This document shows, one piece after another, positions 13,480 through 20,986 of a stretch of DNA of 20,986 bases. The notes under the pieces were generated by a model. That model ran no database searches, was not told the origin of the DNA, and saw only the letters and a list, made by a program, of their open reading frames with translations. The position numbers and the translations under genes were made by a program. This DNA is from DAOTWP01 sp034435675 (lineage in GTDB: Bacteria > Chloroflexota > Anaerolineae > Aggregatilineales > Phototrophicaceae): the NCBI GenBank assembly GCA_034435675.1, contig DAOTWP010000177.1, positions 1-20,986 on the forward strand. The letters are read 5' to 3'. Positions within the stretch are counted from its first letter, which is position 1; each line of letters starts with the position of its first letter.

Positions 13480-15096
13480 ATGCCAACCGTGAAAGAAGAA
13501 TTAGACCGGGCACGACAGCTCATTGTGGCGCGGCGCTTTGCCGAGGCACGCGCTGTGCTGCGTCCGCTGGACCACCCCAAAGCACGCGAGTGGCTTGCAA
13601 AGCTGGACGAGGTTGATCCGCCGGTGGAGTTTCCGCAGGTAGCGCCACACGGGGCAGCGCGCTTCCCTGTTACCTCCGCACGTTCGCGCGGGCGGGTGCT
13701 GTTGTTCACGGCACTGCTGCTGACTGTGCTGGTCATTGGTGTGATCGCGCTGACAAACTCAGGCGGGCTGGAAGCTGTGTTTGCCCCCACTGCCGGACCG
13801 GAAGCCAGTGCCCGGCAGTGGCTGGAAGGGCTGCTCACGGGCGATGCCACACTGGCGGGGCGCTATACCTGCAGTGCCGACATCAACCAGTTAAGCGAGG
13901 TCATGTTCAATCAAGGGCTGTTTACCACTGCTGCGGAACTGTTTGGCGGGTTTGATGTGGAAACCGGCGTGGATATGACCGATCTGTCATTTACTGTCGT
14001 CGCGCAAAATACTGATACGGCGACGGTCAGAACAGACGGCAGGATTCGGGTGAGTGTTAACGGTAGCATTCAGGAAACCGAGTTCAGCGAAGATTTCCCG
14101 ATGCTCTACGAGGACGGACGCTGGAAAGTCTGCCCCAGCACAGCCGTTGTAGTCGCCACAGCGACCGAAACGCCCCCGGAAACCAGCGGGTATGTGCTGG
14201 ATCACTGGCTGTATCTGGCAGAAGATCAGGGTGACGGCTGGGTTGAGGCAGAGGTGCGCACGTTCTTGATCAACACATCGGAGCAGATGCGCCACGTCGA
14301 TCTGGCGGATTACTTGCGTCAGGTGACAGCGGACGCTTATGTGGAAACTGCCGAGGGTGTGACCTATCCGGTACGCGTGCGGTTGGGGGCGGACAGCAGC
14401 ATGTGGATGGCGCTGCCATCTGGATACCGCATGACGTGCAGCGGCTACTACCTGTATCCGCCGCTGCTGCGTTTTCGCTATTCAGTCAACGCGCATGTTA
14501 CCCGTGTGGTCTTCCCGCATGCGCCGGAACTGAGCCTAGATCTGGCGGGGCTAACTCCTCAGAACACGCCGCTCGTTGATCCTTATTATTACGACAACGA
14601 CGATTACTGCGGCACGTATTTTCTCGACGCGCAATCTACCAATTATGTAGGTGGCTTCAGCAGCAGCGAGGCGATTGAGGCGGCAGCGCCTCCACTGGAG
14701 AGTCTGCTGGGGCAGTCGGTCAACACTGGCAATGAACATGTCAGCGGCGTGATCAGCCGCATCTCGACGGAATATGACGAGGTCTGGGGCAACCGTTCCA
14801 GCGCCGCCATCGAGATTGATGTGACCTACACCAACAACAATCTTTATGAAGAGTCCTCGGTTTCACGTGGCTATCTGCGCGCCTATCTGGTCACTTCCTA
14901 CGGCGAGATTTCTGTCGCTGAGGATTTCCCCGATGAGTTTACGCTGGGTCCCGGTCAGGAGCGAATCGTGACGATGCTGCTGTATCATGTGCTGAATATT
15001 CCGCTGCACTATGAGACTTACTACCTGGTGCTGGGTTCGTGGCTGCCGGAGGGCGTGTATCCAATTTCAGGGTCGCGGCGGCTGTCGCTGCCGTGA
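13480..15096 (+). CDS. Single-pass membrane protein with large extracytoplasmic region
   Basis: I do not recognise this 538-residue protein. It has a helical cytoplasmic head (1-45) that may be a short TPR-like pair, a membrane helix (72-92), then about 445 outward-facing residues. The segment from about 104 to 222 (ARQWLEGLLTGD... to the DGRWKVC end) looks like an NTF2-like or lumazine-binding-type fold, with Cys131 and Cys218 possibly bridged. The rest is beta-rich, with repeated Tyr-rich strands and two more cysteines. I start at the ATG at 13480 because AGGA is 7 bases upstream; the TTG at 13447 and ATG at 13474 are poorly placed. It is convergent with the three-repeat secreted protein, across a bidirectional terminator. 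Confidence 0.8.
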   Translation: MPTVKEELDRARQLIVARRFAEARAVLRPLDHPKAREWLAKLDEVDPPVEFPQVAPHGAARFPVTSARSRGRVLLFTALLLTVLVIGVIALTNSGGLEAVFAPTAGPEASARQWLEGLLTGDATLAGRYTCSADINQLSEVMFNQGLFTTAAELFGGFDVETGVDMTDLSFTVVAQNTDTATVRTDGRIRVSVNGSIQETEFSEDFPMLYEDGRWKVCPSTAVVVATATETPPETSGYVLDHWLYLAEDQGDGWVEAEVRTFLINTSEQMRHVDLADYLRQVTADAYVETAEGVTYPVRVRLGADSSMWMALPSGYRMTCSGYYLYPPLLRFRYSVNAHVTRVVFPHAPELSLDLAGLTPQNTPLVDPYYYDNDDYCGTYFLDAQSTNYVGGFSSSEAIEAAAPPLESLLGQSVNTGNEHVSGVISRISTEYDEVWGNRSSAAIEIDVTYTNNNLYEESSVSRGYLRAYLVTSYGEISVAEDFPDEFTLGPGQERIVTMLLYHVLNIPLHYETYYLVLGSWLPEGVYPISGSRRLSLP

Positions 15097-15140
15097 AGCA
15101 GCTGCCGCGCGTCATCCCCTGTAACCCCCACCTGCTGCAA

Positions 15141-15192
15141 GAAAAATGCCTGCTGGCGCTAGTCCTTCACCAGCAGGCATAGTTTGTTACTT
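15141..15192. terminator. Bidirectional rho-independent terminator
   Basis: TGCCTGCTGG (15147-15156) and CCAGCAGGCA (15170-15179) form a perfect 10-bp stem with a 13-base loop. GAAAAA precedes it, giving a T-run after the hairpin on the minus strand. On the plus strand a T-rich stretch with six consecutive T (15191-15196) follows about 11 bases later. It lies between the convergent genes ending at 15096 and 15274 and serves both, with the minus-strand geometry the better one. Confidence 0.75.
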
Positions 15193-15215
15193 TTTTCGGA
15201 CTTTGTAACTATCCG

Positions 15216-15236
15216 TAATCCCCGATAAGGGGATTA
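15216..15236 (-). other. Hairpin downstream of the three-repeat protein gene
   Basis: TAATCCCC (15216-15223) and GGGGATTA (15229-15236) form a perfect 8-bp stem with loop GATAA, 38 bases past the stop of the minus-strand gene. The AAGGGGATTA and the following TCCCTGTTCAGG resemble the hairpin at 3897-3918 and its flank. Confidence 0.45.
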
Positions 15237-15273
15237 AGTCCCTGTTCAGGAAGAACGATTGAAGGGTAGATCG

Positions 15274-16650
15274 TTAGTCCAGATCTACGTCACAGCTTGA
15301 CCGGCTGGGGTCGCAGGTGGCGCTCGCCGCGCCATTGACCAGCGCCGTGAAGCCGCCAAAATCCACGCTCCACACGATGTCCGCCGCGCTTTCCGCCGTG
15401 AACTGCCCGATCACGCGCGTGCATGCCACGTTTTCCGGCAGCTCCGGTGCGGCAGTCGTGCTGCCCGCCGTGCCCAGATACGCCAGCAGGCACGACCCCG
15501 GACGCACATCCGCCAGCGCATAGGACACCCCCGCCGCATCAGTGTTCAGCGTCCACTGTTCCGGCGCGATGCTGCCGCCGCCGCTTGCCGCTTCCAGCGT
15601 CAGCCCGGTCAGGTCAACGCCGCTGCTGCTGATGTTGATCACGACGAGAACTTCGGTGTTCCACAGCAGGCGCACTTCGGGCGCATCCGTCGCGCCGCCT
15701 GCTACAGTGCTGCTGTCGCCTGCCTGCGCAACCGGCACGGTGATCGCGCAGTCGGTGGTGCTGCCGTATGCACAGGTATCGCCCGCGCTGCCCGCGACCA
15801 CCGGGACAAAGCCGCCCGATTCGGCTGACCAGACGAGATCCAGCGGATTCTCAGCGGTGAACGTGCCGATGGTGCGCGTGCAGGTCACGTTCTCTGGCAG
15901 GGTGGGCGCAGGGGTGTCTGCCCCGGCGGTGCCCAGGTACGCCAGCAGGCATGACCCCGGACGCACATCCGCCAGCGCGTAGGACAGACCGGCATCGTCT
16001 GTGCCCATAACCCACAGGTCAGGCGAAATGGCACCGTCGGTGTTGACGCTGGCAAGGCTCAGCGCGGTCAGGTTGACGCCGTATTCGCTGCTGTTGAGCA
16101 GCACAAGAATGTCGTTGTTCCAGATGGCGCTGATGGTGGTTTCTTCCGGTGTGCCCATCTCCGCCGGGGGATTGGGATTCAGCGGGTTCACGGCGATGTC
16201 GCAGGCAGTGCGGTTGCGCGTGTCACATGCCGCGCCCGCGGTGCCTGCCAGCACGGGCGTGAAACTGGCGCGATCCGGCGTCCAGATGATGTCGTCAATA
16301 TTGGTCACTTCAAATTCGCCGATGGTGCGCGTGCAGGAAACGGTTTCCGGCGCGACAGGCTGCGCACCGCTGCGGTAGGCGATCAGGCAGGAGCCGGGAC
16401 GCACATTGTACAGGCTGTAGGACAGCGTGGTGCTGGCGTCCACCGCCATGACCCAGTTTTCGGGCAGAATTGCGCCGGTTTCGCCCTGCAGCGCCAGTTC
16501 AGAAAGATCAACGCCGTCGCCGCTGATGTTGATCAGCACGAGCACATCGTTGTTCCAGATGGCGCGTACCGTGTTGCTGGCATCCTGCGCCTGTGTGAAC
16601 GGTACGACTACCGCGAGGACCAGCAGCAGCACAAACACGAATTTACGCAT
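15274..16650 (-). CDS. Secreted protein of three tandem 130-residue cysteine-paired repeats
   Basis: The 458-residue product has a signal peptide (about 1-21, ending FTQA before QD) and three repeats at about 29-155, 174-305 and 325-456. Each repeat runs IWNNDVLVLIN, GVDL-x-x-L-x-L, I-x-P-x-x-W, SY-x-L-x-x-VRPGSCL-x-AY, CTR-x-IG-x-F, a W-containing segment, and a final C...C pair. Four cysteines per repeat keep their positions (88/106/142/150, 234/257/293/301, 387/410/446/453), suggesting two disulfides each. The strand-turn pattern recalls lamin-tail-like Ig folds, but this is weak. The function is unknown; it may be a surface or adhesion module. AAGGAG is 5 bases before the ATG. It is divergent from the NACHT gene. 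Confidence 0.85.
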   Translation of the reverse strand: MRKFVFVLLLVLAVVVPFTQAQDASNTVRAIWNNDVLVLINISGDGVDLSELALQGETGAILPENWVMAVDASTTLSYSLYNVRPGSCLIAYRSGAQPVAPETVSCTRTIGEFEVTNIDDIIWTPDRASFTPVLAGTAGAACDTRNRTACDIAVNPLNPNPPAEMGTPEETTISAIWNNDILVLLNSSEYGVNLTALSLASVNTDGAISPDLWVMGTDDAGLSYALADVRPGSCLLAYLGTAGADTPAPTLPENVTCTRTIGTFTAENPLDLVWSAESGGFVPVVAGSAGDTCAYGSTTDCAITVPVAQAGDSSTVAGGATDAPEVRLLWNTEVLVVINISSSGVDLTGLTLEAASGGGSIAPEQWTLNTDAAGVSYALADVRPGSCLLAYLGTAGSTTAAPELPENVACTRVIGQFTAESAADIVWSVDFGGFTALVNGAASATCDPSRSSCDVDLD

Positions 16651-16688
16651 GGTGTCTCCTTAAGTTGGCATAAAGAACCCCATGACTC

Positions 16689-16717
16689 ATTGTGAGGGTT
16701 TCAATGGAAAATTTCAA
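16689..16717 (-). promoter_or_regulatory. Promoter of the three-repeat secreted protein gene
   Basis: On the minus strand TTGAAA (16717-16712, five of six consensus bases) and CACAAT (16694-16689, four of six) are 17 bp apart. The start site would leave about a 30-base leader before the ATG at 16650. Confidence 0.45.
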
Positions 16718-16853
16718 TCCATCTAACACGTCAATAGTGCTAAAGGGGGATATTGGCACGGGGGGACTGTGATTTGATGCGCAGACGGTTGCACGCCCCT
16801 GCCGATATGTTAATATCACGGCAGCACACCAGTGCCACAGGAGCCGCCTCACC

Positions 16854-18908
16854 ATGCGCGAACGTTTGACATACCGCCTGCTGCTGCAATTGTTCAGTCC
16901 AGTGATTCCTCTGCTTGTAGGGATCATGTGGCTGTTCCAGATGCCGCTGCCAATCGCGGGCATTGAACAACAGCATGAACCCTTGCTCGTGGTGACTGCC
17001 GCATCAGGCGCGCTGCTTTTCGCATTTGCCTCTTTGTTTCGCAGTGAATGGCTGAATAATCCGGTCTTTGCCCCGCGCGACGGAGGACTTACCACCAATC
17101 AGCGCACGAAAAATCGCGAGAACATGCTGACACTGGTGGACAACATCTGGATCGGCGGCTTCCTTGACCACATCCTCAATGAAGGGCATGCGCTCAACCT
17201 GAACCTTGAGTTTGCCGAGCCGGACAAAGTCTTGCAACGCCCCGGCATGACGGACTATACGCTGCCGGACAGCACGGCAATCGCCCGCGCGTTCAGCGAC
17301 CTGCGCCACCAGAACAAACGCCGTATGGTGATCCTCGGCGAGCCGGGCGCGGGCAAGACTGTGACGCTGCTGCAACTGGCGGCGGCGCTGCTGGCAGAAG
17401 CACGGCAGGATGCCCACCAGCCCATCCCGGTGGTGCTGGCGCTGTCCTCGTGGGCGGCGAAACAGCTTCCGTTTGAGGACTGGCTGATTGGCGAACTGCG
17501 CGAGAAATACGCTCTGCCGAAGAAGGTCGCTGAAGATTTCGTCCGGCAGGAGCGGCTTCTGTATCTGCTGGACGGGCTGGACGAAGTGGCGGAAGAACAG
17601 CGTAAGGCATGTCTGGAAGTGATCCGGCAGTTCAGCGCCGAGCGCCCCATAGAGTTCGCGTTGTGCAGCCGCCGGGCAGAGTGGCAGGCGCTGGCAACCA
17701 CGCTGAACATCCCCGGCGAGGTCGTTATCCAGCCGCTGACGCCGGACAGCATCGCCCGTTACCTGGCATCGGATCGTGATTTCGCCGGGCTGCGGGCGGT
17801 GCTTGCTGAACACCCGATGTTGCAAACCCTCGCCTATGAACCGTTTATGCTCAACACGATGGCAGTGGTAGCGCGCGGCATCCCTGCGCCCACTGTGCAG
17901 CGTGAAATTGCATTGTATCGGACGCCGCATGATCTGCGCGCCCATTTTCTGGAGGCGTATGTCAACCGCCGCCTGCGCGAACAGCCCAACCCGCGCGGTT
18001 ACGATGCAATGGACACCCGCCGCTGGCTGGGCTGGCTGGCACGGCAGCTTGTCAAACACGATCGGACCGACTCTTACATCGAAGGGATACATCCGTCGTG
18101 GTTGGACAATCAGCAGCAAGAACGACGTTATCAGCGCCGGGTCGGGCTGGGGGTCGGGCTGGCACTTGGGCTTGCAACTGGGCTGGCGCTTGCGCTGGCA
18201 GTCGGGTTGGGCTTCGGGTTAGCGTTCGGGCTGGGGGTCGGGCTGGCGCTTGGGTTGGATGAATTGGCGGTTGGGCGTAGTGATCTCGTTTTGGTCGATC
18301 AATTACGTTGGTCATCCAACACTTATGCTCGGTGGTTTGGGTTGTTGACCGGGCTGGTGAGCGCGCTGGCGTTATTAGTGGGGTCTACACTATCGACTGG
18401 ACCGGTGAGCGCGTTGGCTTTTGGGTTGGGGACAGGGTTGGTGTTCTGGTTGGCAGGCGGCTTCGAGACCAGCGAAACAACCCAAACTCGGATCCAGCCC
18501 GCGCAGGGCCTGCGGCGCACTCAAATTAACGCTATCGGAGTGACACTAATAGTCGGGCTTGTGGCCACACTAGTGGTCACACTATCAGGTGTGCTCGCAG
18601 GCGAACCGCAGCAAGCGATTTCAGTGTCGACGTGGATTGGACTGGCGGTTGGGTTGATGTTTGGGCTGTTGAATGGAGGTCGTGCACTCATTCAGCACTA
18701 CATCCTCCGCGCTATCCTCGCCCGCGCGGGGCATCTCCCCTATTGGCGCTACGACAAATTCCTCGACTACGCGGCGGATTTGGTCATTCTGCGCAAGGTC
18801 GGCGGCGGCTATCGCTTCGCCCACGACACTTTGCGGCAGTACCTCGCCCGCAGCGCGCCGGACACCGTGGGCGGGGCAAAAGGTGGGGAGGGGCAGGCGG
18901 CAGCCTAG
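16854..18908 (+). CDS. NACHT-family STAND ATPase with N- and C-terminal membrane segments
   Basis: This is a 684-residue NACHT protein. Two membrane helices lie at about 8-30 and 43-62. A pre-NACHT helix block (NREN-x-L...NIWIGGFLDHIL, 87-108) precedes Walker A GEPGAGKT (162-169), Walker B LLYLLDGLDEV (235-245) and a sensor-like CSRR (271-274). From 431 to 470 there is an almost pure Gly-Leu/Ala-Val run, then membrane stretches near 494-512, 517-535, 561-582 and 593-608. The tail (636-665) carries FLDYA, LRKVGGGYRFAH and LRQYLA, a motif I know from other NACHT proteins. There is no LRR, TPR or WD40 sensor. NACHT ATPases switch by oligomerising; some bacterial ones defend against phage. A membrane effector is plausible but unproven here. 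AGGAG lies 10 bases before the ATG. Confidence 0.9.
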   Translation: MRERLTYRLLLQLFSPVIPLLVGIMWLFQMPLPIAGIEQQHEPLLVVTAASGALLFAFASLFRSEWLNNPVFAPRDGGLTTNQRTKNRENMLTLVDNIWIGGFLDHILNEGHALNLNLEFAEPDKVLQRPGMTDYTLPDSTAIARAFSDLRHQNKRRMVILGEPGAGKTVTLLQLAAALLAEARQDAHQPIPVVLALSSWAAKQLPFEDWLIGELREKYALPKKVAEDFVRQERLLYLLDGLDEVAEEQRKACLEVIRQFSAERPIEFALCSRRAEWQALATTLNIPGEVVIQPLTPDSIARYLASDRDFAGLRAVLAEHPMLQTLAYEPFMLNTMAVVARGIPAPTVQREIALYRTPHDLRAHFLEAYVNRRLREQPNPRGYDAMDTRRWLGWLARQLVKHDRTDSYIEGIHPSWLDNQQQERRYQRRVGLGVGLALGLATGLALALAVGLGFGLAFGLGVGLALGLDELAVGRSDLVLVDQLRWSSNTYARWFGLLTGLVSALALLVGSTLSTGPVSALAFGLGTGLVFWLAGGFETSETTQTRIQPAQGLRRTQINAIGVTLIVGLVATLVVTLSGVLAGEPQQAISVSTWIGLAVGLMFGLLNGGRALIQHYILRAILARAGHLPYWRYDKFLDYAADLVILRKVGGGYRFAHDTLRQYLARSAPDTVGGAKGGEGQAAA

Positions 18909-19483
18909 TTCACCACGCGATAACGCAGGTGCGTCACGGCGGGCGTGGCAATCACACGAATGCGTTCCAGCTTAACCTGCCGGTCGCCGATGTTGGCGAA
19001 CAGCGGACGCCCCGCGCCAAGCAGCACATTGGCAACGTGAATCTCCAGCTCGTCCACCAGCCCCGCTTTCAGATACTGCTGGCTGACACTCGCACCCATC
19101 AGCGCGACATCCCGGTCGCCTGCGGCTGCCCGCGCCTGCTGCAGGGCGCTTTGCATGCCGTCCGTGACAAAAATGAACGTGGCAGATCCGCGCGTGAGCG
19201 TTTCATGCGGGCGGTGTGTCAGCACAAACACCTGCCCGAAAAACGGCGGTTCGTCACCCCACGCGCCCTCGGCAATGTCGAACGTGCGCCTGCCCAGCAC
19301 GCATGACCCCAGCGTTTGCATCGGCTCCTCAACCAGCAGACGCTCGTCGTCAGCGGTCCTGCCCTCGAAGACCCACTCATGCAGCACGCGCCCGCCGTCG
19401 CCCAGTCCGTTGCCCGGTCCGTCGTTCGGTCCGGTCACAAAACCGTCCAGCGACATCGTAATGTCGATAATGACTTTGCCCAT
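18905..19483 (-). CDS. Dihydrofolate reductase / RibD C-terminal family protein
   Basis: This 192-residue protein starts MGKVIIDITMSLDGFVTGP, the signature of the small DHFR-like RibD_C group (YwjB/YyaP type). It continues with VLGRRTFD (near 62-69), a LMGASVSQQYLKAGLVDEL segment (near 128-146) where the NADPH pyrophosphate is expected to bind, and a VLLGAGRPLF motif. It is probably an NADPH-dependent reductase of unknown substrate rather than the housekeeping folate enzyme, which has a different N-terminal motif. GAGG is about 12 bases before the ATG. The gene is convergent with the NACHT gene and its stop overlaps the NACHT stop in the palindrome CTAG. Confidence 0.9.
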   Translation of the reverse strand: MGKVIIDITMSLDGFVTGPNDGPGNGLGDGGRVLHEWVFEGRTADDERLLVEEPMQTLGSCVLGRRTFDIAEGAWGDEPPFFGQVFVLTHRPHETLTRGSATFIFVTDGMQSALQQARAAAGDRDVALMGASVSQQYLKAGLVDELEIHVANVLLGAGRPLFANIGDRQVKLERIRVIATPAVTHLRYRVVN

Positions 19484-19557
19484 TTTTTGATAGCCCCTCG
19501 CATAGCCAGCGTATCATCGCGGAGATATGCAGCGTGAGAATGTCAGGCTACCTTCCC

Positions 19558-19593
19558 GCGAACGAATGTTTTAAGGATAACACATTTGTTCGC
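19558..19593. repeat. 12-bp inverted repeat upstream of the DHFR-like gene
   Basis: GCGAACGAATGT (19558-19569) and ACATTTGTTCGC (19582-19593) are reverse complements with one mismatch (G-U in RNA) around a 12-base loop. It lies 75-110 bases upstream of the DHFR-like ATG on the minus strand. It could be an operator or a leader hairpin. Confidence 0.45.
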
Positions 19594-19902
19594 TAATTGC
19601 GATTTAAGGCAGTGTCTGCGCCTGTCAGGGCGGTAGGCATGGTGCCCGGTACACGGTTGGTCAGCCTGTCCAAAAATGCCGCTCCGTTTTTCGGCAGCAG
19701 CACACAATTTGTAAATTTTGTCACAATTTCGCGTGTCGTCTGTCACGTAATCGTTTGCAGCATTTGCGCGTTAATCGAATCCAGATTAGATTAGTACAGA
19801 CTGTCGTAAAACACTGCGCGAAGTTGCTTAACCGTGCAGAAGCGCGGCTTGTGCAGGTTGCCATAGAATAGCGGTTGTAGAAAGGGAACTGGAATTCGCT
19901 GG

Positions 19903-19913
19903 TTGTATACAAT
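19903..19913 (+). promoter_or_regulatory. Malate synthase -10 overlapped by palindrome TTGTATACAA
   Basis: TTGTATACAA (19903-19912) is a perfect 10-bp palindrome that overlaps the candidate -10 TACAAT (19908-19913). No good -35 is present 17 bp upstream, which suggests activation or tight control. The palindrome has the shape of operators bound by GntR-type dimers; the regulator is not in the window. It lies about 43 bases before the ATG. Confidence 0.45.
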
Positions 19914-19955
19914 AGCTAGTTGTTACGGGCACACGAAGAGGAGTTTAAGCGACGT

Positions 19956-20986
19956 ATGACCACCTATCCCGAAGGGGTGCAGATCACCGGGAGCATCACG
20001 CCGGAATTTGCCGAAATTCTTACACCGGAAGCCGTCGCCTTTGTCGCGGCGCTGGTGCGCGAATTCAGCGACCGGCGCGACACCCTGCTGGCACGGCGCA
20101 TCGAACGCCAGCAGCGCCTTGACGCTGGCGAAATGCCGGACTTCCTGCCGGAAACCGCGCATATTCGTCAGGGCGATTGGACCGTCGCCCCGCTGCCGAA
20201 CGATCTGCTGGACCGCCGCGTGGAAATCACCGGACCGACAGACCGCAAAATGGTGATTAACGCGCTCAACAGCGGCGCGTCGGTCTTCATGGCAGATTTT
20301 GAGGACGCCAATTCCCCCACCTGGGCGAACCTGATCGAAGGGCAGATCAACATGCGCGACGCTGTGCGCCGCACGATCACCTTCAACAGCCCGGAAGGTA
20401 AATTCTACAAACTCAACGACAAGACCGCCGTGCTGTTGGTGCGCCCGCGCGGCTGGCATCTCAATGAAAAGCACATGCTGGTGGACGGCAAGCCGGTCCC
20501 CGGCGGCATTTTTGATTTTGCGCTGTATTTCTTCCACAACGTCCACGCGGCGCTGGAACGTGGCACCGGACCGTATTTTTATCTGCCGAAGATGGAGTCG
20601 CACCTTGAAGCGCGCCTGTGGAACGACATCTTCAACATGGCGCAGGACCGGCTGGGCATCCCGCGCGGCACGATCAAAGCCACGGTGCTGCTCGAACACG
20701 TGCTGGCGAGCTTCGAGATGGACGAAATCCTCTACGAACTGCGCGAGCATTCCGCCGGGTTAAACTGCGGGCGCTGGGACTATATTTTCAGCTACATCAA
20801 AAAATTCCGCACGCATCCGGAGTTCGTCGTGCCGGATCGCGCGCAGGTGACGATGACCGCGCCGTTCATGAAGGCATATACCTCGCTGGTCATCAAGACC
20901 TGTCACAAACGCGGCGTGCACGCAATGGGCGGCATGGCGGCGCAGATTCCGATCAAGAATGACCCGGCGGCAAACGAGGCGGCGCT
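19956..20986 (+). CDS. aceB: Malate synthase A, N-terminal two-thirds
   Basis: The frame is open to the window edge, giving about 343 of the roughly 530 residues usual for malate synthase A. The enzyme condenses glyoxylate with acetyl-CoA to malate in the glyoxylate bypass. Diagnostic segments are FMADFEDANSPTW (111-123), RPRGWHLNEKHM (163-174), FEMDEILYELREHSAGLNCG (253-272) with RWDYIFSY following, and GGMAAQIP near the end. By analogy with the Escherichia coli enzyme, the Arg in RPRGWH is catalytic and Glu247 and Asp275 are magnesium ligands. The catalytic Asp lies beyond the edge. GAGGAG is about 12 bases before the ATG, a rather long spacing. No isocitrate lyase is seen; it may follow downstream. 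Confidence 0.95.
   Translation, partial: MTTYPEGVQITGSITPEFAEILTPEAVAFVAALVREFSDRRDTLLARRIERQQRLDAGEMPDFLPETAHIRQGDWTVAPLPNDLLDRRVEITGPTDRKMVINALNSGASVFMADFEDANSPTWANLIEGQINMRDAVRRTITFNSPEGKFYKLNDKTAVLLVRPRGWHLNEKHMLVDGKPVPGGIFDFALYFFHNVHAALERGTGPYFYLPKMESHLEARLWNDIFNMAQDRLGIPRGTIKATVLLEHVLASFEMDEILYELREHSAGLNCGRWDYIFSYIKKFRTHPEFVVPDRAQVTMTAPFMKAYTSLVIKTCHKRGVHAMGGMAAQIPIKNDPAANEAA

Larger units (their letters stand above)
19484..19955. other. Intergenic region between DHFR-like and malate synthase genes
   Basis: The 472-bp gap between divergent genes has no open frame with a credible ribosome site or recognisable product. It is more AT-rich than the surrounding genes, mainly from 19690 to 19800. 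It holds one long inverted repeat (19558-19593) and the palindromic malate synthase promoter (19903-19913). An unannotated small RNA cannot be excluded by eye. Confidence 0.6.

Noticed and set aside
17004..18119. 371-codon open frame antisense to the NACHT gene
   Set aside because: It lies opposite the Walker motifs of a convincing NACHT domain and has no recognisable content or start signal.
19543..19794. Short open frames in the DHFR-malate synthase gap
   Set aside because: Several 60-codon frames occur on both strands, all without ribosome sites or protein-like composition.

Overview
The window is a GC-rich, gene-dense bacterial chromosomal segment with mostly short transcription units. 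I read it as a member of the Chloroflexota (Anaerolineae-like). This is an inference from the gene mix: a soluble PAS/GAF histidine kinase, a NurA nuclease, a membrane-anchored WD40 propeller, a NACHT ATPase with a Gly-Leu-rich multi-pass tail, and several lineage-specific secreted proteins. I see no rRNA, tRNA, CRISPR array, transposase or phage gene.

Layout. Bases 1-444 are non-coding and hold three inverted repeats, including a 97-bp nested inverted-repeat element (238-334). 445-3576 (-) is a 1043-residue histidine kinase with a degenerate receiver. Its promoter region carries a palindrome and seven tandem 13-bp repeats. 3939-5126 (-) is a class I/II aminotransferase, divergent from a DUF5996 protein (5339-6130, +). 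6158-7339 (-) is a membrane-anchored seven-blade WD40 protein, divergent from a small membrane protein ending in an EF-hand-like loop (7528-8118, +). 8245-8649 (-) is a single-domain response regulator, divergent from a NurA-type nuclease (8918-10162, +) that forms an operon with a small protein resembling a stand-alone HAS-barrel (10166-10783, +). Next come an orphan HicB-like protein (11031-11231), a nitroreductase with the residue spacing of iodotyrosine deiodinases (11265-11948), a 16-bp tandem repeat, a GT1-type glycosyltransferase (12111-13355) and a single-pass membrane protein (13480-15096). A bidirectional terminator separates the last from a secreted three-repeat protein (15274-16650, -). 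That gene is divergent from a NACHT ATPase with membrane segments (16854-18908, +), which shares its stop tetranucleotide with a dihydrofolate-reductase-family gene (18905-19483, -). The window ends inside malate synthase (19956 onward, +).

How the genes work together. Only a few links are supported. NurA and the HAS-barrel-like protein are translationally close and probably act together in DNA end processing, although no HerA ATPase domain is present here. The hicB-like and nitroreductase genes are probably co-transcribed. The histidine kinase and the separate response regulator could be partners but are about 4.7 kb apart, so this is speculative. Malate synthase implies a glyoxylate bypass. 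Several promoters share an extended -10 of the form TGC-TA[CT]A[AC]T, often without a good -35.

The best candidates for under-described biology are the membrane NACHT protein, the NurA/HAS-barrel pair, the three-repeat secreted cysteine protein, and the nested inverted-repeat and short tandem-repeat elements between genes. All names rest on motif reading by eye; no database search was possible.
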